DNA of 38,057 nucleotides from a virus, in IMG/VR virus record IMGVR_UViG_3300034983_000114, positions 1-38,057 of that record, one strand, 5' to 3'. The notes under the pieces are model-generated. The model did no database searches and was not told the origin of the DNA. It was given only the letters and a program-made list of their open reading frames with translations. Both the position numbers and the translations under genes were made by a program. Below are positions 14,171-23,197 of the stretch, piece after piece (the first letter of the stretch is position 1; every line of letters begins with the position of its first letter).

Positions 14171-16927
14171 ATGGCAGGTCCTTTCACTTCGTATGCTCCA
14201 CCAGATGTTTTTACGCGGACAAATTTTGATCCGGCAGTAGCATCTTTGTTGGGTGGGCTGAGGATTCCAGTGTTGGTGGGTGTAGCAGAAGAACAGATTT
14301 GTGTTGAAGATCTGGAAATTTTTAGAGGTAGCTCAGCTACAGCAGATGTTCATGTTGTCAATGAGGATATTAGTTCCCAGTTTGATGGATCAAATGCAGG
14401 ACCAGTAACTGTGGCACATTGGCCTATTACTACAGGAGATGGTTCCGGAACATCTACCACAAACCCTTATGATGTTCAGGTTACTATTAATGGGGAGCCA
14501 GCAGGGGTAAGGCAGGTGCGTGGATCTACTGGCGAAGTCTACCTCGTAGATATTCCCCAATCGGATGACGAGGTTCACATTACTTATTGGTTTAATCGAG
14601 GTGACACATTAATTTCAGAAGAAGATTTATCAGGTCAAGCAGATGGAGAAAATACTACTTTTAAGGTGAGTAATGTTCCCATTGTTGATGGTTCAAATGG
14701 TGGGGTTACAACAACAGATGTTAATCGTGTTACAGTGACAGTAGAAGGAACAACTGTAGTTCCAGCGTCGGTGGACGGGGAAACAGGTTTTATTGAGTTG
14801 TCATCAGCACCAGAAGAAGGGGACGAAGTGTTAGTCACGTATTATACTAATACGTGGCAAGATACATATGATATTCTTCCTAATCAGAATATTGTGAGTG
14901 TTTTGCGGGTTGGAACAGGTCCAGGACGTACGGATTATGTTGAAGGTGTAGATTTTGTTTTGGTTGATGATCAGATTCACTGGGGAGCGTCTTATCGGAT
15001 TGAGTCAGATACTCATACTCCGGGGGCTGAATATCTAGATGATACTCAGATTGCATATACTTTGTATGATAATCGTCGGTACATGGCTCTTGTGGGGGTA
15101 GGAGACGATTCAAACAGAGAGTTTACCTTAGAGTCTGAGCCTACAGATGGATCAGGTAGAGATAGAGTTACAGATGATGCTTCAAAAATTCAAGTATATG
15201 TTGGTACCAGTGTTGCCGATGCGTTGTCAGAGGGCCAGGTTGATGTCCTTTATCTTGAAGGGGCAGACCGGTTGGTTACTCTGAAAGAAGCTCCAGCAGT
15301 AGGTCAAAAAGTGTATGTAACCTATTATGAAAATCTTTTACGAGATGATTGTTACACCATTGAAGTAGTAACTCCAGGTGGTTCAGGGGTTGGAACGTAT
15401 AGGATCATCTCTGAAAGAGATGACGGAACTCTGTTTAAAGTAACAGAAGGAACACACGATGTATCTGATCCAGATTTTGCCACTGAAGGTATTGTTTGGC
15501 CAGGAGGAGTAGGTTCTGATCCTGATCTTCAGACAATACCAGGTTATGCAGTAGAAGAAACAGTTACTGTTACGATTGGTTCGGGGGAAACCTTTGATGT
15601 TACGTCAAGTAACATGGAAGGATCTGTTGGTACAGGAGAGTTGGGGCAGACGTATAAGGATAGCAGAACAGGCTTAAGATTTACAGTTTTCCAGGGTGTT
15701 TCTTATGATTATAGTGAAGGGGACACGTTAGAGTTTGAGGTGGATTCTGATCCTATTACTTGTGCAACAACACCTGTTCTTTCTATCCCGGGTGGAAAAC
15801 TGTTTGTGTATAACACTACCGACGTTGCGGTAGCAGATTCTGCTGAGTTGTGTACCTTTGAAAAAGGTGGTGAAGAACCAGCAGTAGGAGATTTCTATTA
15901 TATTTCCTATTGTTATGAAAAAGAGGATTATGATCCAAAAGTTTATACACGGTTTAAGGATATAGAGCGAGATTTTGGAGATCTTTCGCCGTCGAACCCA
16001 CTAGTGTTAGCAGCATGGTTGTGCTTCCTAAATGGTGCGGTAGCAGTAGCGTTGAAGCAGGTTGTGAAAGAGGAAAATTCAGAGCAGGCGGCGTCTGCTA
16101 CATTTATCACAGCCCTTCAAGAGTTAGAGAAGCCAATTGAAGGAACGGTTAAACCAGCAGTCGTTGTTCCTATTACCACTTTTGACGCAGTGATTTCAGC
16201 CTTAAAATCTCATGTGGATAAGATGTCAAATATTCGTTATCAGGGTGAGCGTATTGCGTTTTATGGTTTGGCTTCTACAACCACCACTTTCCGTTCTCGT
16301 GAAGTAGCGGAGAGTATTAAAGATCAGCGTATGATACAAGTATTTCCCAACGCAGCCATCATGTCTCTTACAGATTCTGTTGGAAATGAGATTCAGTTTA
16401 GAGTGGATGGTTCTTATATAGCAGCGGCTGTGGCAGGCTTGAATGTTAATCCAATATATGACGTGGCGACGCCGATGACAAACAAGCAGGTTCTAGGGTT
16501 TGTTAGGTTTACTCAGAATTATGATTCTGTAGAGCTTAATCAGTTGGCGTCTTCAGGAGTGTTAGTGATTGAAGATCGAGACCCAGTAATGATAGTGCGG
16601 CATGCAGTGTCTACAGATCCAACTAACGTTCTTACTAGAGAAGTTTATGTGACCACTACAGCAGATGAAGTGCAGAAGAATATGAGGGCTAATTTAAGGC
16701 AGTATATCGGTAGGAAGGATTCTAGGAAGTTGTTACCGGATATCGTGGATACGGTAGCATCTACGATGGGTGCCTTGATGGAAGCGGAGATAATATCAGC
16801 TTATACTGGAATCGAGGCGGTGTTAGATGACAATGACCCAACTATAGTTAGAGTTACTGCCTATTATAGGCCAATATTCGGAGTAAACTGGATCGTAGTG
16901 ACCTTTAATCTACGGACCAGTTTGTAG
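14171..16927 (+). CDS. Contractile tail sheath protein, 918 aa
   Basis: ATG 14171 is placed six bases after GGGGAGG; TTG 14165 overlaps that site. The N-terminus (FTSYAPPDVFTRT) is a typical sheath start. The last ~330 residues have sheath core features: a long helix with WLCFLNGAVAVALKQV, the GLNVNPIYDVATPMTNKQVLG segment, VLVIEDRDPVMIVRHAVSTD, and the C-terminal TAYYRPIFGVNWIVVTFNL strand that links subunits. Between about residues 55 and 480 are several inserted beta modules (pattern VxVxGxxV...DGxTGxIxL..AP..GDxVxVTYY), making it much longer than P2 FI (~400) or T4 gp18 (~660). These should project outward from the tail. The tube gene follows. Confidence 0.9.
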   Translation: MAGPFTSYAPPDVFTRTNFDPAVASLLGGLRIPVLVGVAEEQICVEDLEIFRGSSATADVHVVNEDISSQFDGSNAGPVTVAHWPITTGDGSGTSTTNPYDVQVTINGEPAGVRQVRGSTGEVYLVDIPQSDDEVHITYWFNRGDTLISEEDLSGQADGENTTFKVSNVPIVDGSNGGVTTTDVNRVTVTVEGTTVVPASVDGETGFIELSSAPEEGDEVLVTYYTNTWQDTYDILPNQNIVSVLRVGTGPGRTDYVEGVDFVLVDDQIHWGASYRIESDTHTPGAEYLDDTQIAYTLYDNRRYMALVGVGDDSNREFTLESEPTDGSGRDRVTDDASKIQVYVGTSVADALSEGQVDVLYLEGADRLVTLKEAPAVGQKVYVTYYENLLRDDCYTIEVVTPGGSGVGTYRIISERDDGTLFKVTEGTHDVSDPDFATEGIVWPGGVGSDPDLQTIPGYAVEETVTVTIGSGETFDVTSSNMEGSVGTGELGQTYKDSRTGLRFTVFQGVSYDYSEGDTLEFEVDSDPITCATTPVLSIPGGKLFVYNTTDVAVADSAELCTFEKGGEEPAVGDFYYISYCYEKEDYDPKVYTRFKDIERDFGDLSPSNPLVLAAWLCFLNGAVAVALKQVVKEENSEQAASATFITALQELEKPIEGTVKPAVVVPITTFDAVISALKSHVDKMSNIRYQGERIAFYGLASTTTTFRSREVAESIKDQRMIQVFPNAAIMSLTDSVGNEIQFRVDGSYIAAAVAGLNVNPIYDVATPMTNKQVLGFVRFTQNYDSVELNQLASSGVLVIEDRDPVMIVRHAVSTDPTNVLTREVYVTTTADEVQKNMRANLRQYIGRKDSRKLLPDIVDTVASTMGALMEAEIISAYTGIEAVLDDNDPTIVRVTAYYRPIFGVNWIVVTFNLRTSL

Positions 16928-16952
16928 GAGTATGAAATAAGGAGGTTGGATT

Positions 16953-17597
16953 ATGGCGACGACAGGTGATTATATCTATAGGAAAGGTTTAGCGCCTGAA
17001 ACGCGTGTAGCCCTTTCGCTGAAAAATAAGATTTTTTCTTACATTCCTAAACCAGCAGCAGGTTTGGGGGAGTTTCGTCAAGTTGGGGTAATGTCTACTT
17101 TTAATGTGAGTGAATCTAGAGGAGTGGAGCCAATTCGTGGTATTGGTTTTGGTGATCAGGTAGCAGAGTTAGTACCATCAGTTACGGATCCAATGTCGAT
17201 TTCTGTAGAACGTGCGATGTTGTATGTCATGAATCTGATGCAGGCCTTTGGTTATACCGCGGGAGTAGATGGGGTGGTAAGGTCGTTAAAGCATCATAAG
17301 TGGCCCTTTGACATAAAGCAGGAGTTGGTTTTTTCGGTTCCTGCAGATCTGGATGCTGAGGCTTCTTCTCCTCCAGCGTTACAACAAGGTTCTGATGGTA
17401 TTAATGCTATTATTACTATTTTTGAAGCCTGTTGGCTAAATAGTTATAGCGTTAGTTTTGGGGCAGATACCACCCAAGTGATGGAGAGTTGTGACATTAC
17501 AGTATCAGACGTTATGCATGTATCAGGTGTGGGTTCGGTGGGCTCAGAAGATACAGGTAACTATCTATCTTCACGAAGGTTTGCAACTAGAGGTTAA
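16953..17597 (+). CDS. Tail tube protein, 214 aa
   Basis: An AAGGAGGTT site lies seven bases before the ATG, the strongest ribosome-binding site of the module, as expected for an abundant protein. The sheath-tube order is diagnostic. The pattern MSISVERAMLYVMNLMQAFGY, a central polar loop, then ITIFEACWLNSYSVSF and VMESCDITVSDV matches tube proteins that form stacked hexameric beta-barrel rings. The length is slightly above T4 gp19/P2 FII (160-170 aa). Two cysteines in the C-terminal strands are noted. Confidence 0.88.
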   Translation: MATTGDYIYRKGLAPETRVALSLKNKIFSYIPKPAAGLGEFRQVGVMSTFNVSESRGVEPIRGIGFGDQVAELVPSVTDPMSISVERAMLYVMNLMQAFGYTAGVDGVVRSLKHHKWPFDIKQELVFSVPADLDAEASSPPALQQGSDGINAIITIFEACWLNSYSVSFGADTTQVMESCDITVSDVMHVSGVGSVGSEDTGNYLSSRRFATRG

Positions 17598-17626
17598 TTG
17601 GCGTTTAAAATTTAGATGTGTATAAA
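17598..17626 (+). promoter_or_regulatory. Candidate sigma-70-type promoter after the tube gene
   Basis: TTGGCG (17598-17603, 4 of 6 to consensus) and TATAAA (17621-17626, 5 of 6) are separated by exactly 17 bases, directly after the tube stop codon. Transcription would begin near 17633, giving a short leader for the chaperone gene. It could allow tail assembly genes to be expressed separately from the abundant tube, but chance occurrence in AT-rich DNA is possible. Confidence 0.45.
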
Positions 17627-17649
17627 AGTTGTGGGTGAAGGTGATTTGA

Positions 17650-17697
17650 ATGAAAAATTTGGATTATCCTTCCTTTTTCCATGAAATGGGGTATTAA
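17650..17697 (+). CDS. Possible 15-codon leader peptide upstream of the chaperone gene
   Basis: ATG 17650 has GAAGGTG eight bases upstream and reads MKNLDYPSFFHEMGY, ending in TAA (17695-17697) immediately before the ATG of the next gene (17698). That gene has only a weak site of its own (GGGG), so its translation could depend on ribosomes finishing the leader. The peptide is aromatic-rich. Such a short frame can arise by chance; the good ribosome-binding site and abutting stop/start are the arguments for it. Confidence 0.35.
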   Translation: MKNLDYPSFFHEMGY

Positions 17698-18231
17698 ATG
17701 TCGGAGGCTCAAGATCTCTTAAAATCTTTTGAATCTTTGGTCATGGAATTACGTCCCCAGAGTGTCATAGAGGTGGTGGGGCATAAGTGGTCTTTAAGAG
17801 TGACATCAGCGGAAGATGATGCAATATCTCATGAGGCTGTGAGTTCTTACTCAAAATTGGCCTATCTTTTTGCTCTTAAAATAGAAGTTTTGGCACGAGC
17901 CATTGTGGCGGTGGATGGTGTAGAGGTGCCCAAATTTGTACCTCAAAAAGGTAACAAGGACCTTCCTATTGAAAAAGTGATGTTTTTGCGGTCTCATCTT
18001 TCTCAACTTCCACAAGAATTGATAGATTTAATGTATGCAAAATATAACCAATTGGTGGAGGAAGTAGGAAAGAAAATTGATCCAACAAACATTACGCGAG
18101 TGGCAGGGATGAATAAGACGGAAGTAGATCTTGTTGCTAGAGCGCAAGCTAAAGATGCTTTGGAAAATGGACTAGCACAAGGAGTTTTGGACAATGAAGG
18201 AACCACTAGTCCAGAGGCTAAAGACAAATAG
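17698..18231 (+). CDS. Tail assembly chaperone (gpG-like), 177 aa
   Basis: Position between tube and tape measure is the invariant place of tail assembly chaperones, which coat the tape measure during tail assembly and are absent from the finished virion. The N-terminal beta part (VIEVVGHKWSLRVTSAEDD) and following helices (FLRSHLSQLPQELIDLMYAKYNQLVEEV) fit this family's appearance. The C-terminal ~30 residues are polar. It overlaps the next frame by 38 bases, the typical site of programmed frameshifting in these genes; here the relation is +1 (equivalently -2) and a separate start with a good ribosome-binding site exists. Confidence 0.72.
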   Translation: MSEAQDLLKSFESLVMELRPQSVIEVVGHKWSLRVTSAEDDAISHEAVSSYSKLAYLFALKIEVLARAIVAVDGVEVPKFVPQKGNKDLPIEKVMFLRSHLSQLPQELIDLMYAKYNQLVEEVGKKIDPTNITRVAGMNKTEVDLVARAQAKDALENGLAQGVLDNEGTTSPEAKDK

Positions 18232-19327
18232 TTCTTTGTTGGGGGATGTACAAGATTTAGTTAAAACAGGGTTTTTAACGGATTGTGTGAGAATTGGTAA
18301 TTCTTATCTTATTTTCAAGACGATAAATTCTGTGGAGCTGCATGAGATTGATGAGCGGGTACCTGAGACTAGATTTCGAATAGATGGTTTTCGTAAAAGT
18401 TTTTGGATGCTTGCCTTTGCCATCTATAAGATAGATGGTCAGAATATGTTGTTTTCCCGGCCAAATTCTTTAGATTATTTGAATAAACAATTTTGGCAGT
18501 GGCCCCAAACTATTTTAGTTCATCTTTTAGAAATCCTTAATAGTCTAATGCAGAGATCTGTTGAGGCTCTAGAGAAGGTTAAAATGTGGGTACCAAGATT
18601 AGATTCACGATTGTTGTGGAGAGCTGTAATGGGGTTTCCTCTTTGTGACAGTAAATTGACGGGTATTTTGGGTACAGAAAAGCTTGGGTTGAACGAGGCT
18701 CAAATTGTATGGGTGGCCTTAAATAGAGTTTTAGATAACTATGAAGAGTACTGGAAGCACCTATCAAATGCAGCTTTGATAGCTTCAGCAACAAACCCTA
18801 AAGGGATGAGATCATTGAATCAGTCAATTAGGTCGCAGGAACAGTCATATAAGCAGATGTTAAAAGACTGGGAAAGAGGCGATGCTCCACGCGATGAGGT
18901 GGTTAAAGTAGCTCGTTCTGTAGAAGATCTTCTAGAGCAGAAGCGTCGGGAAGAGCAGGGTATTAAGGACGAACATGACGGAGCAATTGAACGCCTTGAA
19001 CAGGGAATAAGGGATACAGTACTTTCAAAGTTGGAACGAGCAAGAGAAAAAGTTCGTAGGGGGGAAGAGGAGGTAGTTGGGATACTTTCAACACAGCGTA
19101 AAATTATTACTAGTGATGAAATGGAGCGTCAGGTACAAGAGCAGAGAAGTAGGGTAGGGAAGCCTTCATCACAAGTGAATAAGCTTTATATAGATGATCC
19201 GAATGTTCAGAAAGTTTTAGGGCTAATGAATAGCCCATCGGCATTTGATTTAGAACCTCCTTTGGAAGAATCGGAAGAACGTCCTGACGTGAAGAGAGTG
19301 CCGGGTATTAGACGGAGGAACAAGTAG
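18194..19327 (+). CDS. Second tail assembly chaperone-like protein, 377 aa
   Basis: ATG 18194 lies inside the end of the first chaperone gene and has a perfect AAGGAG (18179-18184) nine bases upstream, so independent initiation is likely; a +1/-2 frameshift fusion in 18176-18228 is the alternative. Residues about 15-90 include FKTINSVELHEIDERVP and a WQWPQTILVHLLEILNSLMQRS helix; about 135-185 has LGLNEAQIVWVALNRVLDNYEEYWKH, typical of the T-domain of tail chaperones. Residues 200-320 are a long charged coiled coil. It overlaps the tape-measure start by one base (TAGTG). Larger than the usual T extension. Confidence 0.65.
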   Translation: MKEPLVQRLKTNSSLLGDVQDLVKTGFLTDCVRIGNSYLIFKTINSVELHEIDERVPETRFRIDGFRKSFWMLAFAIYKIDGQNMLFSRPNSLDYLNKQFWQWPQTILVHLLEILNSLMQRSVEALEKVKMWVPRLDSRLLWRAVMGFPLCDSKLTGILGTEKLGLNEAQIVWVALNRVLDNYEEYWKHLSNAALIASATNPKGMRSLNQSIRSQEQSYKQMLKDWERGDAPRDEVVKVARSVEDLLEQKRREEQGIKDEHDGAIERLEQGIRDTVLSKLERAREKVRRGEEEVVGILSTQRKIITSDEMERQVQEQRSRVGKPSSQVNKLYIDDPNVQKVLGLMNSPSAFDLEPPLEESEERPDVKRVPGIRRRNK

Positions 19328-21525
19328 TGGCTAAACAAGTTTCGGTGCAATTTGTTCCCAAGGGGGCTTCAAATCTTCTCAATATTTTTGATGACATAGA
19401 CCGTAAGCTTAAACTGATGAAGGAAAATGCGGCGGGTGCAGGGAAAATAGCTAGTCAATCTTTTGATGAACTTCAAAAAGATATGTTAGCAGCTGGTATA
19501 GCAGTGCAGAATATTCAGCGTAAATTTGTGAAGGGTGTGGTTACAGCGGGGGATGTTCGAGATTTAGAAACACGGTTGGAGACCATAGGTGATATAATGG
19601 CAGATGTTGTTCAAAAAGTAGCAGCCGATCCTGATAAAATGAATAAGATGGTTAGCCAGTGGCAAAACCTATTTGTAGCTATTGCCCATCTTAAAGGTGT
19701 ACAACGAGATTTAGAAGATTTCAGTGGAGCTCTCCAAAATATGGAAGAAGTAATGGGGGGCCTTCGTTCAGCCTTTGGTGATATAAGGGGTAAAGCCCCT
19801 CTACAAGCGTATAAAAATTTCAACAAGGTTTTTAAGTCTCTAGGCAAGGGTTTAAAAAATATGGGTAAACAAATACAAGGGGCATCAAGTAGAACCTCTA
19901 TACTTGGATCGGGTTTGAGTAGTTTGGGTGGGGCCTTAGCTTCATCAGCAGTGCCTCTAGCGGCATTTGGAACAGTGGCAGCAGGTGCAGTGTTTGCTTG
20001 GGCAAAAGGAGTGGAGTATCTAGCAGATTGGAATAAAGAGATTTTAGAGGCAACGGGTGGTGTGTCAGGTTTGTTGCGGTCTTCAGGGCGAGCTAGTACC
20101 ATGCTTGAAGCTTCTGGCACAGATATTAGAGAAAGTTTTTATGATTCAGGAAAAGCTTTAACAGAATCAGTTATGCGTATGGGATATGTTAATGAGAAGG
20201 AGCTTATGAAGTTTTCTGGTGTTTTGGCTACAGCAGGAGTAGAAGCGGGGCATTTTACAACATCGGCTGATCAAACCCAAAAATCTTTTCTAGCATTAGC
20301 AGGTATTGCATCTTCCTTTGGAATTTCTCAAGAAGAGGCCGCCAGATTAATGGGAGAATCAATGGCGGGCCTAGGTCTAAAAATAGAAGGGGTACAAAAG
20401 CGCTATGCCTTGTTAGATAAAGTATCCACACAATCAGGGCTTTCTCAGTCAAGATTTTTGTCACTAGTGAACCAAGCTACTTCAGATTTTGGTATTTTTG
20501 ATATGAGGGTGAGTTCAGCGGGCGAAGCCATAGCTGCTTTTACAAAAGCATTTGGAGAACGTGAAGGGTCAAAACTAACAGCGGAATTGTTAAAAACTCA
20601 TAAGTTAGGAATAGATGAGGCTCGAGCCTTTGTTTATCGTCTTTCGTCAATGAGCCTGGCGGGTCAGCAAGAATTGGAGAAACTTGCTAAGGCATCGATG
20701 GAGGAACTTTCTAAACGTCTTGGTGAACAAATGGAAGGTGTTGCAGTATGGACGCCAGCGATACGCGAAGTTATATCTGTGTTAAACAAACAAGGAGCAA
20801 ACGCAGGTGACGTGCTTAAAACCATTTCTCAACTTGGTCCTGAAGCTTGGGAAGATATGAATAAAGTTCTTAGGCAGCAAGCTCCTCAGGCCCAATTGTT
20901 GCTAACACAAATGAAACGAATGGGAGATGCATTTCAAGACGGTGGAGTTTCTGCAGAAAAAATGGCTTATATGATTTCAACAGGGATTGTGCCACCAGCC
21001 GCAATGCTGGAGGCTCAGTTGGCAATGGCAGGGACTACTCTGAAAAAGTTTGCTGAATTAGAACCAGCAGGAAAGGAATTTCAGGTTTTAGCAGCGAAAA
21101 CTCAGCTTCCAGTAGAACTACTAGTAAAGTTACAAGCAGATGCTGCTGCTAGGATAGCAGCAGGAGCAGAATCCCTAGTTGAAGAAATGAAACCAATAAC
21201 AGCAGTTACAGCGGAAGAAATAGGTAAGTTGAGGGAGGGTACAGAAAAGGCAATGTTGGAGACAACAACGTTGATAGGTAGAACATGGACCCGAGCAGCT
21301 TCTTCAGTAAAGGACGGATTATTGGATGCATCGGCTAATTTATCTCATGCGGGTGATTATATTGAAAAGTCTTGGGATAGAATAGCAGGAGCATTACAGA
21401 AAACTACACCAATGGCGGGTACAACAATAAATCAAACTATAAACGTGACAACCGTGGGGTCTTTAAGTTCTCCAGAAGAGTTAGCCACTGTTATACGGAG
21501 AGCAGCACACGATGCTTCTAAATAG
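19327..21525 (+). CDS. Tail tape measure protein, 732 aa
   Basis: GTG 19327 is preceded by GGAGGAAC and overlaps the upstream stop. The long, Ala/Gly/Lys-rich helical sequence has a hydrophobic segment at about 205-235 (VPLAAFGTVAAGAVFAWAKG), repeated Met/Leu heptads, and an end with INQTINVTTVGSLSSPEEL, all typical of tape measures, which run through the tube, set tail length and are injected. No lysozyme or peptidase motif is visible. At 732 residues it predicts a tail of about 110 nm by the standard ratio, modest next to the huge baseplate locus. Confidence 0.85.
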   Translation: MAKQVSVQFVPKGASNLLNIFDDIDRKLKLMKENAAGAGKIASQSFDELQKDMLAAGIAVQNIQRKFVKGVVTAGDVRDLETRLETIGDIMADVVQKVAADPDKMNKMVSQWQNLFVAIAHLKGVQRDLEDFSGALQNMEEVMGGLRSAFGDIRGKAPLQAYKNFNKVFKSLGKGLKNMGKQIQGASSRTSILGSGLSSLGGALASSAVPLAAFGTVAAGAVFAWAKGVEYLADWNKEILEATGGVSGLLRSSGRASTMLEASGTDIRESFYDSGKALTESVMRMGYVNEKELMKFSGVLATAGVEAGHFTTSADQTQKSFLALAGIASSFGISQEEAARLMGESMAGLGLKIEGVQKRYALLDKVSTQSGLSQSRFLSLVNQATSDFGIFDMRVSSAGEAIAAFTKAFGEREGSKLTAELLKTHKLGIDEARAFVYRLSSMSLAGQQELEKLAKASMEELSKRLGEQMEGVAVWTPAIREVISVLNKQGANAGDVLKTISQLGPEAWEDMNKVLRQQAPQAQLLLTQMKRMGDAFQDGGVSAEKMAYMISTGIVPPAAMLEAQLAMAGTTLKKFAELEPAGKEFQVLAAKTQLPVELLVKLQADAAARIAAGAESLVEEMKPITAVTAEEIGKLREGTEKAMLETTTLIGRTWTRAASSVKDGLLDASANLSHAGDYIEKSWDRIAGALQKTTPMAGTTINQTINVTTVGSLSSPEELATVIRRAAHDASK

Positions 21526-21533
21526 GAGATTGA

Positions 21534-22076
21534 ATGGGTGAAGTTATAAGTTACCCTCGTGGTAAAGTACCTAAAAAGCAGATGTTATTTGAAATTAGAG
21601 ATGCCTGGGATAACCGGGTTATTGCTCCTATGTATTTGGTTATGAATCCCACTACTCTTAATTTAGAAACATCATGGTTGATTAACCGATATCAGACTAG
21701 AGGAGCTTGGATAGAAGAAATATATGGTCAAAATCTAGATGTTATTTCTTGTACCGGTAGTACCGGAGCTTTTATTGGTCAGGGGGGTTTGATTTCCACA
21801 GGTGGATCTTATGGGATTTCTTCTACAGAAGCTTGGAGGAATTTTCAAGCTCTTCTCAGTGTTTATCAGAACAACGGAGAAACTTTTGACCCTCGAGGAG
21901 CAGTCATTAAGGTGGGTTCTGTTTGGTTAATTTTTGATCAGGGAGTTTACGTTGGCTATTTTTCTGAATTTTCTTTTGCCGAGGAAGCTATAAAACCCTT
22001 TTCATTTAGCCTTTCTTTTACGTTTAAGGTGATGCGAACGGTTATGGGCATAGCCCAAAGGACATATGGTGAGTAG
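21534..22076 (+). CDS. Tube-baseplate junction/LysM-type hub protein A, 180 aa
   Basis: ATG with AGGAGATT upstream. Features: MYLVMNPTTLNLETSW, then TRGAWIEEIYGQNLDVISCTGSTGAF, FQALLSVYQNNGETF and FSEFSFAEEAIKPFSFSLSFTFKV. This pattern (small beta-barrel, then a strand that ends in a PFxFxxxFxFxV motif) is typical of the tube-like proteins after the tape measure in contractile phages that link tube to hub. The next gene is a clear paralogue (VSPDSLTWNRSKVLNETRARGGW, FRNNGLLFED, FDTFRLTEEADHPFTVNWAFTFTI). Together they may form successive rings. Confidence 0.7.
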   Translation: MGEVISYPRGKVPKKQMLFEIRDAWDNRVIAPMYLVMNPTTLNLETSWLINRYQTRGAWIEEIYGQNLDVISCTGSTGAFIGQGGLISTGGSYGISSTEAWRNFQALLSVYQNNGETFDPRGAVIKVGSVWLIFDQGVYVGYFSEFSFAEEAIKPFSFSLSFTFKVMRTVMGIAQRTYGE

Positions 22077-23196
22077 AGTAATTGCTCAAGCAAAAGGAGG
22101 AAAGGTTGATTACACGATTGTGGAGTTGGCGTCAGTTCCTACATTCCTCTCTTGGAAGAAAGTAATAATAGCAGGTCCTTCAGAATTAGTACAGGGAACG
22201 AGACAGCAAACTCTTTCTGAGCGTCCAGACCTTATGTTGATAGAACTACAGTATTCAGAAGAAGTAGCTAGGACAGCGCCTCTTGCATTGTTGGTGAGTC
22301 CAGATTCTTTAACTTGGAATAGATCAAAAGTTTTAAATGAAACTCGTGCTCGTGGGGGGTGGGTTGTTCAGCATTGGGGTGATAATTTAGGGGTGTTAGA
22401 GGCATCGGGGCGTAGTGCCGGATGTTATGTTGGTGCTTCGTTAGAAACAGGATTATTGGGAACAAGTGAATCGGGGTTAACACGTTATCGTCGTTTTGAA
22501 TCTTTATCTTGGCAAAATATTCAGTCTTTGGAGTTAGCTTTCCGAAATAATGGTCTTTTGTTTGAAGATGAGGAAACAGTTCCTTCATCGGTTTTGGGAG
22601 ATGGTCTAATTCGTAAACCTGGTATGGTATGGCTTTCATTTCGAGATGATGTCATGAAAGGCAGGTTTGACACTTTCCGTTTGACAGAAGAAGCTGACCA
22701 CCCATTTACAGTAAATTGGGCGTTTACCTTTACAATACATGCTCAAGACCCTATCTGGAGACCTTCTTATGTTCAAGAGTTTAAATCGGAGAGTTTAGTG
22801 GTTCAGAACCCAGTTTTAGCAGCCCGTTCTTATAGAATACAACCATTACCAGATGTAGTAATGACAGATGCGGAGTTGTGGGCAGCTTATGTAAATAGAC
22901 CAGCCATAGACTCAGATTTAACTTTTGAGGATTTTAAGGCCAGGGCAGCAGGTACAGTCACTCAGGAAGAACTTAATGCTCAGTATCAAAATTTGCACGA
23001 TCGTCGAAAAGCCGATGTAGGTTTTGAAGGTATGTCAACAGCAGTGTCAGCTGAAGGGGTTTCTCTTCAAGATGTTTTTGATACTTATGATCCAGCATCG
23101 GGTCAACAGTATGTTGTAGTTCGAGGAACTCCTTATTATATTGGAGAGCAGACGGAAGAATCTTATGCCTATTTAAGGCAGATGGTGGAGGGTTAA
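22066..23196 (+). CDS. Tube-baseplate junction/hub protein B, 376 aa
   Basis: ATG 22066 overlaps the previous gene by 11 bases with AAAGGA four bases upstream; GTG 22069 is an alternative. Residues about 65-235 repeat the fold of the preceding protein (RARGGWVVQHWGDNLGV; SLELAFRNNG; RFDTFRLTEEADHPF). Residues 240-376 add a new, partly helical domain ending in YVVVRGTPYYIGEQTEE, which may bind the hub. Order tape measure, A, B, hub matches that of other contractile systems, where such proteins polymerise above the spike. Exact homologue not assigned. Confidence 0.7.
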   Translation: MVSRVIAQAKGGKVDYTIVELASVPTFLSWKKVIIAGPSELVQGTRQQTLSERPDLMLIELQYSEEVARTAPLALLVSPDSLTWNRSKVLNETRARGGWVVQHWGDNLGVLEASGRSAGCYVGASLETGLLGTSESGLTRYRRFESLSWQNIQSLELAFRNNGLLFEDEETVPSSVLGDGLIRKPGMVWLSFRDDVMKGRFDTFRLTEEADHPFTVNWAFTFTIHAQDPIWRPSYVQEFKSESLVVQNPVLAARSYRIQPLPDVVMTDAELWAAYVNRPAIDSDLTFEDFKARAAGTVTQEELNAQYQNLHDRRKADVGFEGMSTAVSAEGVSLQDVFDTYDPASGQQYVVVRGTPYYIGEQTEESYAYLRQMVEG

Positions 23197-23197
23197 A

